Assembly: GCA_023402395.1 (NCBI GenBank)
Contig: JAEYGI010000060.1
Coordinates: 53,835-117,834 of the forward strand
From: Bacillota bacterium
Lineage (GTDB): Bacteria; Bacillota; UBA4882; UBA8346
Length of the DNA: 64,000 nucleotides
Reading direction: 5' to 3'
The notes under the pieces were generated by a model. That model was given only the letters and a program-made list of their open reading frames with translations, had not been told where the DNA came from and searched no databases. Both the position numbers and the translations under genes were made by a program. Below are positions 43,402 to 51,865 of the stretch, in pieces. How positions within the stretch are numbered: position 1 is the first letter of the stretch; each line of letters starts with the position of its first letter.

Positions 43402-44895
43402 ATGAACCGACCCAATATCGTCTTTATCACCTGCGATCATCTGCGGTCCGACTTCCTGGGGTGCGCCGGGCATCCGGTGATTCAGACGCCGCATATCGAT
43501 TTTCTGGCGCAGCGGGGAACCCGTTTTACCCAGGCCTACTGTCCGACTCCGGTCTGCATCCCGGCCCGGCAGACGATCATGAGCGGGTATGACAGCCATC
43601 ATTTGGGGCTGACCTATTATAAAGAAGGGTTTGAGATTCCAACCCGGGAGACCTTGCCGCGCTTGCTCACCCGGGCCGGCTATCAGACCAAGGCCGTCGG
43701 CAAAATGCATATCTACCCCGAGCGGGATCATCACGGCTTTGAAATGATGACCCTCTGCGAGGAAGGGCGGCGCTTGGGAATCACCAAGGGCGAGCACCGG
43801 GGTTACGGAGACTATGAGCAATGGCTGGCGGAGCAGGGGTATGCCGGCGAGGCCTGGACTCACGGCGTCGCCAATAACGAAATCACGATGCGGCCGTGGC
43901 ATCTGCCGGATCATTTGCATCCCACCGAATGGATCGGCCGGGAGGCGTGCCGGGAGATTAAACGGCGCGACTGGACCCGCCCGCTGTTCATGTGGGTTTC
44001 GTTTACGGCGCCGCATCCGTCGTTCGCGCCGCTGTGGCGCGATTTGACGATTTATGATCGCGACGAGATGCCGAGGCCGGTAGCGGATGGAGATTGGTAC
44101 GGGCGGCCGCCCTTCGAGCATCAGCAGATCAGCGCCGAGTTCCGGAGCGATCAAAAGACCGCCCGGGAGATTGACCAGGCCTACCGGGGCTATTTCGCGC
44201 TAATGAGCCAAGTGGATCGCTGGGTCAATCTGATCATCGGCACGCTGCGCGAGGAAGGTTTGCTGCAAGACACCTGGCTGGTGTTCACCTCTGACCACGG
44301 CGACAGCATGGGGGACCACGGCTTGTGGGCCAAGCGCAACTTTATGAAGGGCGCCTGCAGCATTCCCTTGATCGTCACCCCGCCGCCCCGCGGCGATCTC
44401 GATCGAGTGATGGGCCTGGAATGGGTTCCCGGCCGCAGCTGCGACGCCGTGGTCGGCTTGCAGGATATTCTCCCGACCATTCTGGGGATCGCCGGAGTCC
44501 CGGCCCCGCCGGAGGTTGACGGGAAAAATCTTTTACCGCTGGTCCACGATCCGGCGCAGCGGGTCCGGGAAAGCTTTCTGGGGGAGCACGGCGAAAGCGG
44601 CCGGCGCACCTTGATGCTGACCGACGGCCGCTGGAAGTATCTTTGGTACGAAGCGGACGGCAGTGAATTGCTGTTTGAGATCGCCAGCGATCCCGATGAG
44701 CGCCATGACCGGTCACAGGCGGAGCCTGAGATGCTGCGGGCGTGGCGGGAACGGCTGATTGTAATTCTATCGGGCCGCGCTGGCGACCCGGCGGTAACGG
44801 GAGGGCGGCTCAGCCCGAAACAACCCGGCCGGAAACTGACGGAGCTTGAGAAAGCGAGAATGGCCACGGACTACAATGTCCGGGGCTTGCATTGA
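43402..44895 (+). CDS. Sulfatase (formylglycine-dependent, cysteine type)
   Basis: The 497-aa protein starts RPNIVFITCDHLRSDFLGCAG, giving the first metal-binding Asp. The active site is Cys52-Ile-Pro-Ala-Arg56 in CIPARQTIMSG, the C-x-P-x-R motif whose Cys becomes formylglycine. TSDHGDSMGDHGLWAKRNFMKG supplies the second metal ligands and the Lys. No signal peptide is present, so it acts in the cytoplasm after import. Placement behind the carbohydrate importer suggests desulfation of a sulfated sugar; a phosphonate or phosphodiester hydrolase of the same fold is possible. An anaerobic sulfatase-maturating enzyme would be needed from elsewhere. Confidence 0.92.
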   Translation: MNRPNIVFITCDHLRSDFLGCAGHPVIQTPHIDFLAQRGTRFTQAYCPTPVCIPARQTIMSGYDSHHLGLTYYKEGFEIPTRETLPRLLTRAGYQTKAVGKMHIYPERDHHGFEMMTLCEEGRRLGITKGEHRGYGDYEQWLAEQGYAGEAWTHGVANNEITMRPWHLPDHLHPTEWIGREACREIKRRDWTRPLFMWVSFTAPHPSFAPLWRDLTIYDRDEMPRPVADGDWYGRPPFEHQQISAEFRSDQKTAREIDQAYRGYFALMSQVDRWVNLIIGTLREEGLLQDTWLVFTSDHGDSMGDHGLWAKRNFMKGACSIPLIVTPPPRGDLDRVMGLEWVPGRSCDAVVGLQDILPTILGIAGVPAPPEVDGKNLLPLVHDPAQRVRESFLGEHGESGRRTLMLTDGRWKYLWYEADGSELLFEIASDPDERHDRSQAEPEMLRAWRERLIVILSGRAGDPAVTGGRLSPKQPGRKLTELEKARMATDYNVRGLH

Positions 44896-45145
44896 CGGAT
44901 TCGCGCTAGCCTGATGGAAGAGGCGCCGTGGCCCGGATCTTTATTGCGATCACGTCCATTTTCGGCCGGAAGTGAGAGCGCTCCAGGCGGCCTTTATTGC
45001 CGGGTTTTTAAAAGCCAGGGCCAAGTCTTTTGGGCCAACGGAGGGGTAAGAGACGGCGGTGGGGGCGATTTTGGCGCTTGTTTGTCCGCGCTTTCGCGCA
45101 CAACTCATTCTCCCCGGCCAAAGGCCGGGGAGAATTACGGCGCCG
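44896..45145. other. Intergenic stretch between convergent genes
   Basis: No gene is supported. A strong hairpin lies at 45107-45135. The rest is GC-rich without clear signals. Confidence 0.4.
45107..45135. terminator. Strong hairpin between convergent genes
   Basis: ATTCTCCCCGGCC pairs perfectly with GGCCGGGGAGAAT over an AAA loop. T-runs are poor on both sides, so its terminator role is uncertain. It lies between the sulfatase and the minus-strand membrane protein. Confidence 0.6.
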
Positions 45146-45616
45146 CTAACGCAAAGCGACTCGTTCCTGCCTGAGGTAAACCCAGGCGGTCAGGGCAAAC
45201 CAGACGGCAAAGGTGATCGGCTCAAAATATTGATAGTTTTTATAGAATATGAACAGGCCCAGCCCTTTCATGGTCTGCCCGAACATATAGGCGAAAGCGA
45301 TAAACCCGGCAATGTAGGGGTAGAGGAAAATTTTCCGGACCGGCAGAAAGTAAAGATAAACCATGATAATGAACATAAAGGTCACCGGCGTGAAAAACGA
45401 AAACAGCCCCCAGATGCCCCCGGCGCCCAGATAGCGGTATTCAAACAAACGAAAGACTCCGCTCAGCGCCAGGATGATCAGGACATTAACCGCTCCTCCG
45501 AACAGAAAACCGTAAATAAAAAACTTCTTATATTGCGGTTTCGGGATCAGAAGCAGGGTGGCGGTGGCGAACGCCAGGGCGAACAATAAATAATACAGGT
45601 CCTTCCCAAAGCTCAA
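45146..45616 (-). CDS. Small membrane protein of unknown function (paralogue of 46931-47410)
   Basis: A TTG start at 45616 (minus) gives a 156-aa protein with five predicted membrane helices and few charged residues between them. I do not recognise a named family. It aligns by eye with the protein encoded at 46931-47410: LLIPKPQYKKFFIYGFLFG against IIFVPKEEFRKLFWLSFLWG, and MVYLYFLPVRK against MLYFYLLPASK. The two lie about 1.3 kb apart on opposite strands with array 4 between them. Such four-to-five-helix proteins are common in spore-forming Bacillota, but a role is unknown. Confidence 0.7.
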   Translation of the reverse strand: MSFGKDLYYLLFALAFATATLLLIPKPQYKKFFIYGFLFGGAVNVLIILALSGVFRLFEYRYLGAGGIWGLFSFFTPVTFMFIIMVYLYFLPVRKIFLYPYIAGFIAFAYMFGQTMKGLGLFIFYKNYQYFEPITFAVWFALTAWVYLRQERVALR

Positions 45617-45841
45617 GCTTTTTCACTCGCTTCAAGTGATTTTTCAGCGGCGGTTTATGTAAAAGCGGCCCGCCAGTCGATAATCCTTATTATTTCAAGC
45701 CGGCGGACAATTATTCCGGCAGCGGCGGCGCTCCGGGGCCGCTAAAGCGCATGGCTCTCCCCGCCCCGGACTTCAATGATTCACCGGCCGCCGCAGCGGC
45801 CGTGCGGCTCTCCCTGGCCGCGTCACCAATCGGCCCCGTTG
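45617..45841. other. Intergenic stretch left of array 4
   Basis: No gene or strong signal seen. Weak 21-bp periodicity may extend left of 45842 to about 45800. Confidence 0.35.
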
Positions 45842-46135
45842 TTTGGCCGGGTTCCCCCCAGGCATGGCAAACTTGATTTTCCACATTGCCGACTGACTTA
45901 TCCACATTGTCAAGTGACTTATTCACATTGAAAGATGCCGCATTCACATTGGCGGAAGCCAATCCTCCATTGCCATCCACCAATTGGGAATTGCCACGTG
46001 CCAATCTTCTTTTGCGATCCACCAATTGGAAATCGTCATCTGCCAATCCTTCATTGGCAGATGACAATCGACCTGGGGCAGATTGCGATCCTTCATTGCC
46101 GGATCACTTTCGACGCTCGCAATCCGGCTTGGGGA
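45842..46135. repeat. 21-bp degenerate tandem array 4 (14 units)
   Basis: In-phase unit starts are 45842, 45863, 45884, 45905, 45926, 45947, 45968, 45989, 46010, 46031, 46052, 46073, 46094 and 46115. The order of unit types matches arrays 2 and 3 (units ending in TTATTCA, then CGGAAGCCAAT, then ATCCACCAATTGG), but with fewer units. The array separates two divergently transcribed genes. Confidence 0.9.
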
Positions 46136-46355
46136 AACGGTTCGTGTTTTTTGGCGTTTTGATTACTGGTTCTTGGCTTGTAATCATGGCTTCCGGGCTG
46201 GCGGTTGCCAGTACCCCGGTTCCAGTTGATGATTGGCCGGGAAGGGGAAACAGTAAATTTATTTTACATCGAAGTAAAGATTTGGCGATGCGATTAATCA
46301 AATTTCATTGATAACAATTATTTTTGGCGGAAATGAATTTGTTTGTAATAGTTAC

Positions 46356-46384
46356 TTGACTTCATGTAATGGACATAGTATACT
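46356..46384 (+). promoter_or_regulatory. Promoter upstream of the 105-aa protein gene
   Basis: TTGACT (46356-46361) and TATACT (46379-46384) have a 17-bp spacer, about 75 bp before the gene start. Confidence 0.75.
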
Positions 46385-46462
46385 TTATTTACAAGTAACG
46401 GATTGCTTTGCCCGGGTAATGAACTCCGCTTGCCTGAAATGTAAAAATTGGAGGAAACCGTG

Positions 46463-46780
46463 ATGAATCGGGATCGAACCATTGCCAATCAATTGTGCCA
46501 AACCGAATTGATGCTCGCGGGCCTGGCCAACCACGCCGAACGGTTGGCCGGCCGGGGCCTGAACGCCGATTTCCTGGCCGCGTACAGTAATGCTTATCAA
46601 AAGTGTCAGGACAGCTTCAATGTCCAGCAGGCGCTGAAAGCGCGGCTGATGGAGAAACGGACCGAACGCCTGAACTACCAGATTCAGATGGGGACGCTCT
46701 ACCGCCAGGCCCGGAAACTGGTCAAGATCGATCTCCCCAAAGAGGCCTGGCGGGAGTTTGGCATCGAGGATCAGCGCTGA
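46463..46780 (+). CDS. Small helical protein of unknown function
   Basis: ATG 46463 has GGAGGA 7 nt upstream; GTG 46460 is nearly as good. The product has about 105 aa, is soluble and highly charged (Arg, Glu, Gln rich), and looks all-helical, for example LMEKRTERLNYQIQMGTLYRQARKLV. It starts NRDRTIANQLCQTELMLAGL. I cannot assign it to a family. A promoter lies upstream and a terminator directly behind it, so it is a single-gene transcript. Confidence 0.72.
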   Translation: MNRDRTIANQLCQTELMLAGLANHAERLAGRGLNADFLAAYSNAYQKCQDSFNVQQALKARLMEKRTERLNYQIQMGTLYRQARKLVKIDLPKEAWREFGIEDQR

Positions 46781-46814
46781 ACCGCTCCCGCCCCCCGGAA
46801 ATTTATTCCCGGCG

Positions 46815-46838
46815 CTCCCCGAAACGGGGAGTTTTTTT
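46815..46838 (+). terminator. Intrinsic terminator
   Basis: CTCCCCG pairs with CGGGGAG over an AAA loop and is followed by seven T residues. Confidence 0.9.
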
Positions 46839-46930
46839 AAAAAATTATGGAAATAATATACAGCGGGTATCTGGTCCCCGGCCATCGTCACGATGATGGA
46901 AAGAATCTTCATTAAATTGGAGTTGATCCG

Positions 46931-47410
46931 ATGTTGCCAGGGATACCGGTCGAGTATTATTACCCCATTTTGGCCCTGCTGTTATTGGTACTGGTCATAA
47001 TCTTCGTGCCGAAGGAGGAGTTTAGGAAACTTTTTTGGCTGTCGTTCCTATGGGGCTACCTGGGCAGTAAAATCTTCGCGATCGTCATCGGCGAATTATT
47101 GCACCTGTACCGGTGGCGCCACGCCGAACCGTTTGAGTTTCTGGGGGCTCCGCATTGGCTGGTTCTGGGGTGGGGCCTGGCAATGATGCTCTATTTTTAC
47201 CTGCTGCCCGCGTCCAAGGAGCGCTATGCGTTTCCGATCTATCTGCTGATATTTACGATGGCCAGCACCGCCATTGATTGGATTTTTCACAGCGCGGGCC
47301 TTTTGCAGTATTTTCACTGGAATCCGGGGTACCGCTTTTTACTGGCGCTGGCGTGGTTCTACGGGGCGGCGCGCCATTACCGTTATTTGGAAGAGCGGGG
47401 CCGATTGTAG
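46931..47410 (+). CDS. Small membrane protein of unknown function (paralogue of 45146-45616)
   Basis: The 159-aa protein has four or five predicted helices, starting VEYYYPILALLLLVLVIIFVPKEEF. It resembles the product of 45146-45616 along most of its length, including the PK/PKE element after helix 1 and a Tyr-Phe-Tyr-Leu-Leu-Pro segment. A GDWIFHS-like TAIDWIFHSAGLLQYF stretch near residue 118 is distinctive. No catalytic motif is visible. GGAGT stands before the ATG. A hairpin follows at 47451-47476. Confidence 0.72.
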   Translation: MLPGIPVEYYYPILALLLLVLVIIFVPKEEFRKLFWLSFLWGYLGSKIFAIVIGELLHLYRWRHAEPFEFLGAPHWLVLGWGLAMMLYFYLLPASKERYAFPIYLLIFTMASTAIDWIFHSAGLLQYFHWNPGYRFLLALAWFYGAARHYRYLEERGRL

Positions 47411-47450
47411 CCGGGCGCTGGGCGGGTTGGCTGACGGGAAATAAAATGGA

Positions 47451-47476
47451 AGGCCGCCCCCGCAAAGGGGCGGCCT
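47451..47476. terminator. Bidirectional hairpin between convergent genes
   Basis: AGGCCGCCCC pairs perfectly with GGGGCGGCCT over a 6-nt loop. It lies between the stop of 46931-47410 and the stop of the minus-strand gene at 47504. Confidence 0.75.
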
Positions 47477-47503
47477 CTTAGGTTCAGCCTACCGATTTAG
47501 TTC

Positions 47504-47815
47504 CTAGCCGATTTTGATGCCTTTGTAATCCTTGCCATCCTTGTAGTCTTTGTAGTCTTTATCTTTATCTTTATCTTTGTCTTTGTAGTCTTTATCTTTG
47601 TCTTTGTGTTCGCCCTCGGTAACGATCAGGATCTGGAACGGCAGCTTCTTCTCAAGGAAGAAGACCTGACGTTCGAGCGAAACGAATTTTTCGACGTCGA
47701 TGAACCCGGTGATTGCGGTTCCGGTCAGCTTCCCGATATTGAAGGACTGTTCCTCGCTGACTACCTTGACAATCGGTTCATAGGCTTTGTTGAAGGACTC
47801 TTCATTGTATTCCAA
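47504..47815 (-). CDS. Unknown small protein with Lys-Asp-Tyr-rich tail
   Basis: TTG at 47815 (minus) lies 5 nt after AGGAGGG, giving 103 aa starting MEYNEESFNKAYEPIVKV; an ATG at 47833 would place the ribosome site inside the gene. The first 70 residues form a compact alpha/beta-looking domain (NIGKLTGTAITGFIDVEKFVSLERQ, then LPFQILIVTEGEH). The last 30 or so residues are almost only Lys, Asp and Tyr in KDKD and KDYKD units, encoded by simple TCTTTATC/TCTTTGTAG-type repeats on the plus strand. This tail could change length by slippage. No family recognised. Confidence 0.68.
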   Translation of the reverse strand: MEYNEESFNKAYEPIVKVVSEEQSFNIGKLTGTAITGFIDVEKFVSLERQVFFLEKKLPFQILIVTEGEHKDKDKDYKDKDKDKDKDYKDYKDGKDYKGIKIG

Positions 47816-48155
47816 TCGAATCCCTCCTCTCATGACCGATCTGGGTTATGACCCGTTGATATATTATGTTTTGAAAACGAATCAGTTCATAACTTTATTC
47901 AAATTGTTATCAATTCATATTTTTTTATGATTCAATATCTGGGCTAAATTAAATGGGATTTTATGCGGTGTGATTTAAGTGATCCGTTCCGGAGCGCGCC
48001 GTTGCGGCGCCGGGGGTGTTGCCTGCCGTTGGTTCCGTCTCTTTTCGCATGGAAATCGCGTTTATACAAAAAACTCAAGCATATTTTCTGCTTGAGCCAT
48101 CCGGAAAAACCATTCTCCGGTAAAATTGCAGGCATTGACTGCCTTGGGTTTGATC
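47816..48155. other. 340-bp intergenic stretch
   Basis: AT-rich left part (47860-47960), no gene. The minus-strand terminator of the next gene lies at 48067-48096. Confidence 0.45.
48067..48096 (-). terminator. Intrinsic terminator of the minus-strand secreted-protein gene
   Basis: CTCAAGCA (48074-48081) pairs with TGCTTGAG (48089-48096). On the minus strand the stem is followed by TTTTTTGT. Confidence 0.85.
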
Positions 48156-48542
48156 CTAGAGATATTCATACTCGACCTGCCAGTTGATGTACCAATATTC
48201 ATAATCAGCAATATCGACATTGGTGATGCGCAGCGTCCAACGGCTGCTTTCGCCCGGCCTCAGATAAACATTCAGCCCGCTGAATGTCGTCTCGACCTGC
48301 AGCCGCCAAGCGGTCGACCGCGTCCGGAAATAAACCTGGATATGATGGGATTTGACCCAACTGACCACCCGAGTGCCGTCGTTGTAAAAATAGCCTTCGA
48401 CGACCAAGCGTCCCTGATCATCGTAATGAACGGCATCGGTATTCCATTTCAGACTGGGCGCAGCCTGGGCTCCGGCCGAGAAACCGATCATCAAAATGCA
48501 AAATAACAGGCCGGCCGCGATCAATTTACGGATATTTTTCAA
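48156..48542 (-). CDS. Secreted beta-sandwich protein, SLAP-like
   Basis: TTG at 48542 (minus) with GGAGGTGA just upstream. The 128-aa product has a clear signal peptide (KNIRKLIAAGLLFCILMIGFSAGAQA, cleavage after about residue 28). The mature 100 residues contain many Tyr, Trp and Val in alternating patterns (GRLVVEGYFYNDGTRVVSWVK, RWTLRITNVDIADYEYW), suggesting an all-beta fold. The phrase about added value of a 'stronger' or 'changed' tail recalls SLAP domains of Bacillota surface proteins, but identity is uncertain. It is a single-gene unit with its own terminator. Confidence 0.75.
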   Translation of the reverse strand: MKNIRKLIAAGLLFCILMIGFSAGAQAAPSLKWNTDAVHYDDQGRLVVEGYFYNDGTRVVSWVKSHHIQVYFRTRSTAWRLQVETTFSGLNVYLRPGESSRWTLRITNVDIADYEYWYINWQVEYEYL

Positions 48543-48588
48543 GAAGTCACCTCCCTGTCGCTAACTTTTATTCATCATATTAGAAGCC

Positions 48589-48648
48589 ATGTGATAAAGT
48601 CCATGGCAGATGTTAGTCTTGCGAAAAGATTCCGAAACCGACTTTATC
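48589..48648. repeat. 60-bp repeat, copy 1
   Basis: Bounded by GATAAAGTC and GACTTTATC, a perfect 9-bp inverted pair, with the internal segment AAGATTCCGAAACC shared with copy 2. Confidence 0.75.
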
Positions 48649-48718
48649 CCTTGCTTCTTTGAGCTTTTGTGTACAACCCGCGCCTTCGGCCGGGTTTATC
48701 ACAACGCTTTTAAAAGCT

Positions 48719-48776
48719 ATGTGATAAAGCCCACGTAGACGTTGGCCTTGCAAAAGATTCCGAAACCGACTTTATT
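48719..48776. repeat. 60-bp repeat, copy 2
   Basis: Direct repeat of copy 1 with about 80% identity; starts ATGTGATAAAG and ends AACCGACTTTAT. The bases before it (TTATCACAACGCTTTTAA) recur at about 59590. Confidence 0.75.
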
Positions 48777-49077
48777 ACAAAAGCTTTTAGGACGATGGGC
48801 TTATGGTGTGGCTTGGCCGGAAAGACCCGCTAAATCCGGCCGAGTGCGGAACGGCGGACGGGCGGCGGCGTTTTCCGGATGGAAGATTGAAATTTTTGGA
48901 TTGAAGTGCTAAAATTAATTCACTTGCTGTATTAATATGTAAACTTAAGCACAGAAAGTTACAAACAGCCCCGCTTACCGGAATATGACTGCCTGGGCGG
49001 GGGAAAGGGGGGCGACAAGGTTTGGCGGCGGGTCAAATCATGGTTCCAGTCAAATAAAGAAGGAGGGTCGAAATCAG

Positions 49078-50988
49078 ATGAAATGGAAATGGATATTTTT
49101 TGCGCTGATCTTGACGGCCGGAATGTTCCTGCCGGTCCATCCGGCCTGCGGCGCCTCGCTGTTCGGGGACGACTTCGAAGACGGCAATTCCAGCGGTTGG
49201 AGCACTTCGGGCGGGTCCTGGTCGGTGGTCAGCGACGGCAGCAGGGTGTACAAGCAATCCAGTACCTCGGCGACGGCGCACGCGTACACCGGGACTTCGA
49301 CCTGGGCCGATGTTTCGGTTCAGGCCCGGGCCAAAGCGCTCAGTTTCAACGGGACCGACCGGATCTTCGGACTTTGCGTCCGGTTCCAAAGTTCGAGCAA
49401 TTATTATTTCATGACGCTTAGCAACGCGGGGAAGCTGGAGATTCGCAAGAAAATCAGCGGCACGGTCACGGTTCTGGCTTCCAAATCTTTTAGCGTGGCC
49501 GCAGGGACCTGGTATACGCTGAAATTGGCCGCCAGCGGCAGCACCCTTCAGGCATATGTCAACGGTAATCTGGAATTGTCGGCCGCCGATTCGTCGCTTG
49601 CCGCCGGCAAGATTGGGTTCACCACGGTGAATGTGAGCGCTGAGTTTGACGATTGCGTCGTTGAGGCCAGCGGAGGTTCCAGCACTCCGACCCCAACCCC
49701 GACCCCGGGTGTCAGCGCGACTCCGACCGCGGTGACGACTCCGACACCCACACCGACACCGACGATATCCGCCACGCCAACTCCGACGCCATCCGGTTCC
49801 GCGATACCGGTTTTCCCGGGCGCGCAGGGTTATGGCATCGACACTCCGGCTGGCCGGGGCGGGCAAATCATCAAGGTAACCAATCTTAACGCCAGCGGCA
49901 CCGGTTCGCTCCGGGCGGCCCTCGCCACCTCGGGCCCCCGGATTATCGTTTTTGAAGTTGGCGGAATCATTGATCTTAACCAGAGCCGCTTAACGATCAG
50001 CCAGCCGTTTGTAACCATTGCCGGCCAAACCGCGCCATCGCCCGGGATCACCATTATCCGGGGCGGCCTGACCATCTCCACTCATGATGTGTTGATGAAG
50101 CATATTCGGATTCGGATGGGAGACGCCGGGGCAACCAGCGGTTTTGAACCGGACGTGACCACCGACGGGGCTTCGGCGTATAACATCGTCATCGATCACT
50201 GTTCTTTCTCCTGGGGCGTCGACGAAAATATGTCAGTCTCCGGCCCTCGTTTCGACGGGGTGAACGGGACCTCGCGACGGGTCACGCTAAGCAATAACAT
50301 TATCGCCGAAGGGCTATACGACTCGATTCACAGCAAAGGAATTCACTCTATGGGCACGTTGATTCACGATTATTGCACCGAAGTGGCGGTAATCGGCAAC
50401 CTTTACGCCCACAACGACGAGCGGAATCCCTGGTATAAAGGGTATGCCACCGGGGTCGTCGTCAATAACCTGATTTACAACCCCGGCAAATGGCCGATCC
50501 GGTTGGGTGCCGTTTTAAATGAATGGAGTGGCTATCCGACTCCGGACCCGCCTCGGGTGAGCGTGGTCGGAAACTACATGAAACTGGGAGCCAACAGCAA
50601 TTGCGCGGGTTTGGTGGGGACGAACTCGGCCGGTCAGGCCTACCTTGAGGACAACATCGCCTTGGATCGTTCCGGGAACGCATTGCCCATGACCTATGGC
50701 GGCGTGGTCACTCTCAGCTCCAAGCCGGCCTGGCCCACCGGTTTGACGGCGCTGCCCGCCAGCCAGGTGGTGAGTCAGGTGACCCAACATTCCGGAGCTA
50801 GGCCGAGAGATCGGGACAGTGTGGATACGCGGATCGTCAACCAATTTCTAACCGGCACCGGTCAATTTGTCAACAGCCAGACCGAAGTCGGCGGCTATCC
50901 GGCTTCTTCAATGACTACCCGGACCCTGACAGTTCCGAGCAGCGGCATTGACGAATGGCTTCATAGCTTTTCGATGGCCTTGGAATAG
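49078..50988 (+). CDS. Secreted pectate lyase-like protein with N-terminal carbohydrate-binding module
   Basis: ATG 49078 is preceded by AAGGAGGG (49060-49067) and opens a signal peptide (MKWKWIFFALILTAGMFLP, cleavage after about residue 24 near ACGA). The 636-aa protein has a beta-sandwich LamG/DUF1080-like module (about 26-195: DDFEDGNSSGWSTSGGSWSV). A Thr-Pro linker of TPTPTP repeats follows (about 200-245). The C-terminal beta-helix domain of polysaccharide lyase family 1 type (about 248-630) shows FPGAQGYGIDTPAGRGG, ATSGPRIIVFEVGG, NIVIDHCSFSWGVDENMS and NPWYKGYATGVVVNNLIYN. It cleaves pectate outside the inner membrane. The WG-VDEN element is typical of such lyases. Confidence 0.9.
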   Translation: MKWKWIFFALILTAGMFLPVHPACGASLFGDDFEDGNSSGWSTSGGSWSVVSDGSRVYKQSSTSATAHAYTGTSTWADVSVQARAKALSFNGTDRIFGLCVRFQSSSNYYFMTLSNAGKLEIRKKISGTVTVLASKSFSVAAGTWYTLKLAASGSTLQAYVNGNLELSAADSSLAAGKIGFTTVNVSAEFDDCVVEASGGSSTPTPTPTPGVSATPTAVTTPTPTPTPTISATPTPTPSGSAIPVFPGAQGYGIDTPAGRGGQIIKVTNLNASGTGSLRAALATSGPRIIVFEVGGIIDLNQSRLTISQPFVTIAGQTAPSPGITIIRGGLTISTHDVLMKHIRIRMGDAGATSGFEPDVTTDGASAYNIVIDHCSFSWGVDENMSVSGPRFDGVNGTSRRVTLSNNIIAEGLYDSIHSKGIHSMGTLIHDYCTEVAVIGNLYAHNDERNPWYKGYATGVVVNNLIYNPGKWPIRLGAVLNEWSGYPTPDPPRVSVVGNYMKLGANSNCAGLVGTNSAGQAYLEDNIALDRSGNALPMTYGGVVTLSSKPAWPTGLTALPASQVVSQVTQHSGARPRDRDSVDTRIVNQFLTGTGQFVNSQTEVGGYPASSMTTRTLTVPSSGIDEWLHSFSMALE

Positions 50989-51287
50989 GCGGGACCCCCG
51001 TTTCGGGCCAAAAGCACAAGAATAACGAGGTCAACCTTAGATTAAAAACGGAAGAACGCGATCGCGTTCTTCCGTTTTTAGATTAATTTAAATCTGGTGG
51101 ATAAATTTCAAAGGGATTAAAGCGGATCTGAGGACTGCTGAAGAATTTAATTAAACAATTAAAATCCGCAAGAAATATCATTAAACAGGTAAACATTCAC
51201 AAAATATGCGCAGTTTTCTGAGACAAATTCTTCTATAATTAAGTTGCAACTTGTTTTTAATAAATTAGTAACATTAGGGGCTGTGAT
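50989..51287. other. Intergenic stretch with a perfect palindrome
   Basis: Holds the 38-bp hairpin at 51043-51080 and an AT-rich region; no gene seen. Confidence 0.5.
51043..51080. terminator. Perfect 38-bp palindrome, bidirectional terminator
   Basis: TAAAAACGGAAGAACGCGA is followed at once by its complement, ending in GTTTTTA. The A/T ends would make it work in both directions. It closes the pectate lyase gene. Confidence 0.82.
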
Positions 51288-51796
51288 GACCGGGAGGTGA
51301 GCAACGGCAAAACGATTATGGAATGGTGATGGACAGCTCCGGCGCCCGGGCGGCCTCAAAGAAGATCACCGCCAGCATGGCCAGCGCCATCTCCGGTAAA
51401 GGATATAACTTCAAGATCAACGGCAATGGCGCGATTTCCACCGAGGGCGGCGCGGTCCTGGTTGAAAAGTGCCAGATCATCGATGTCCCCTCGCCGGTTC
51501 GCAACAATCAGACTGATCCTGAGGACGCCGATTATACCGGGAAGATCCGCGCCATTGACACCATGTACTCCTTGGACAGTTCTTCCTTCCGAGGCGGCAG
51601 CGATACTTCCGGCAGTCCGCTGGCGCCGGTGCCCGCTCCGGTCATCAGCTTCTCCTGGAACGGTTTCTCAGCTTTACCGTACAGCTACTCGGCGGAAGAT
51701 CCCGCCACGCTGCGGTCCAGATTGAACGCGGCTGACGGCGCGGGCGCCGGGAAGCTTTTCTGGAGCAAGGATAACTGGCTGAAAGTCAGTTATTAA
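51288..51796 (+). pseudogene. C-terminal fragment of a second pectate lyase
   Basis: The frame begins directly after stop codons around 51282 and lacks a start with ribosome site; ATG 51323 gives 157 aa. MVMDSSGARAASKKITASMA, NGNGAISTEGGAVLVEKC, SPVRNNQTDPEDADYTGKIRAIDTMYSLD and the ending SYSAEDPATLRSRLNAADGAGAGKL match the last third of a classical pectate lyase of about 420-450 aa. The catalytic beta-helix core is absent. It is a 5'-truncated relic next to a complete but unrelated-looking lyase. Confidence 0.85.
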
Positions 51797-51825
51797 GACG
51801 CTATTTTCCAAAACCCCTTTCGCTT

Positions 51826-51865
51826 CCGGGTGCCTGTTTTTAATATGGCGCCCGGCTTTTATTTT
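51826..51865 (+). terminator. Probable intrinsic terminator
   Basis: CCGGGTGCC (51826-51834) pairs with GGCGCCCGG (51847-51855) with one G-T pair; CTTTTATTTT follows. Confidence 0.65.

Larger units (their letters stand above)
48543..49077. other. 535-bp intergenic stretch before the pectate lyase
   Basis: Contains two copies of a short palindromic repeat (48589-48648, 48719-48776) with a segment between them that also occurs near 59.6 kb. No gene seen. The final 100 bp hold no confident promoter. Confidence 0.5.
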
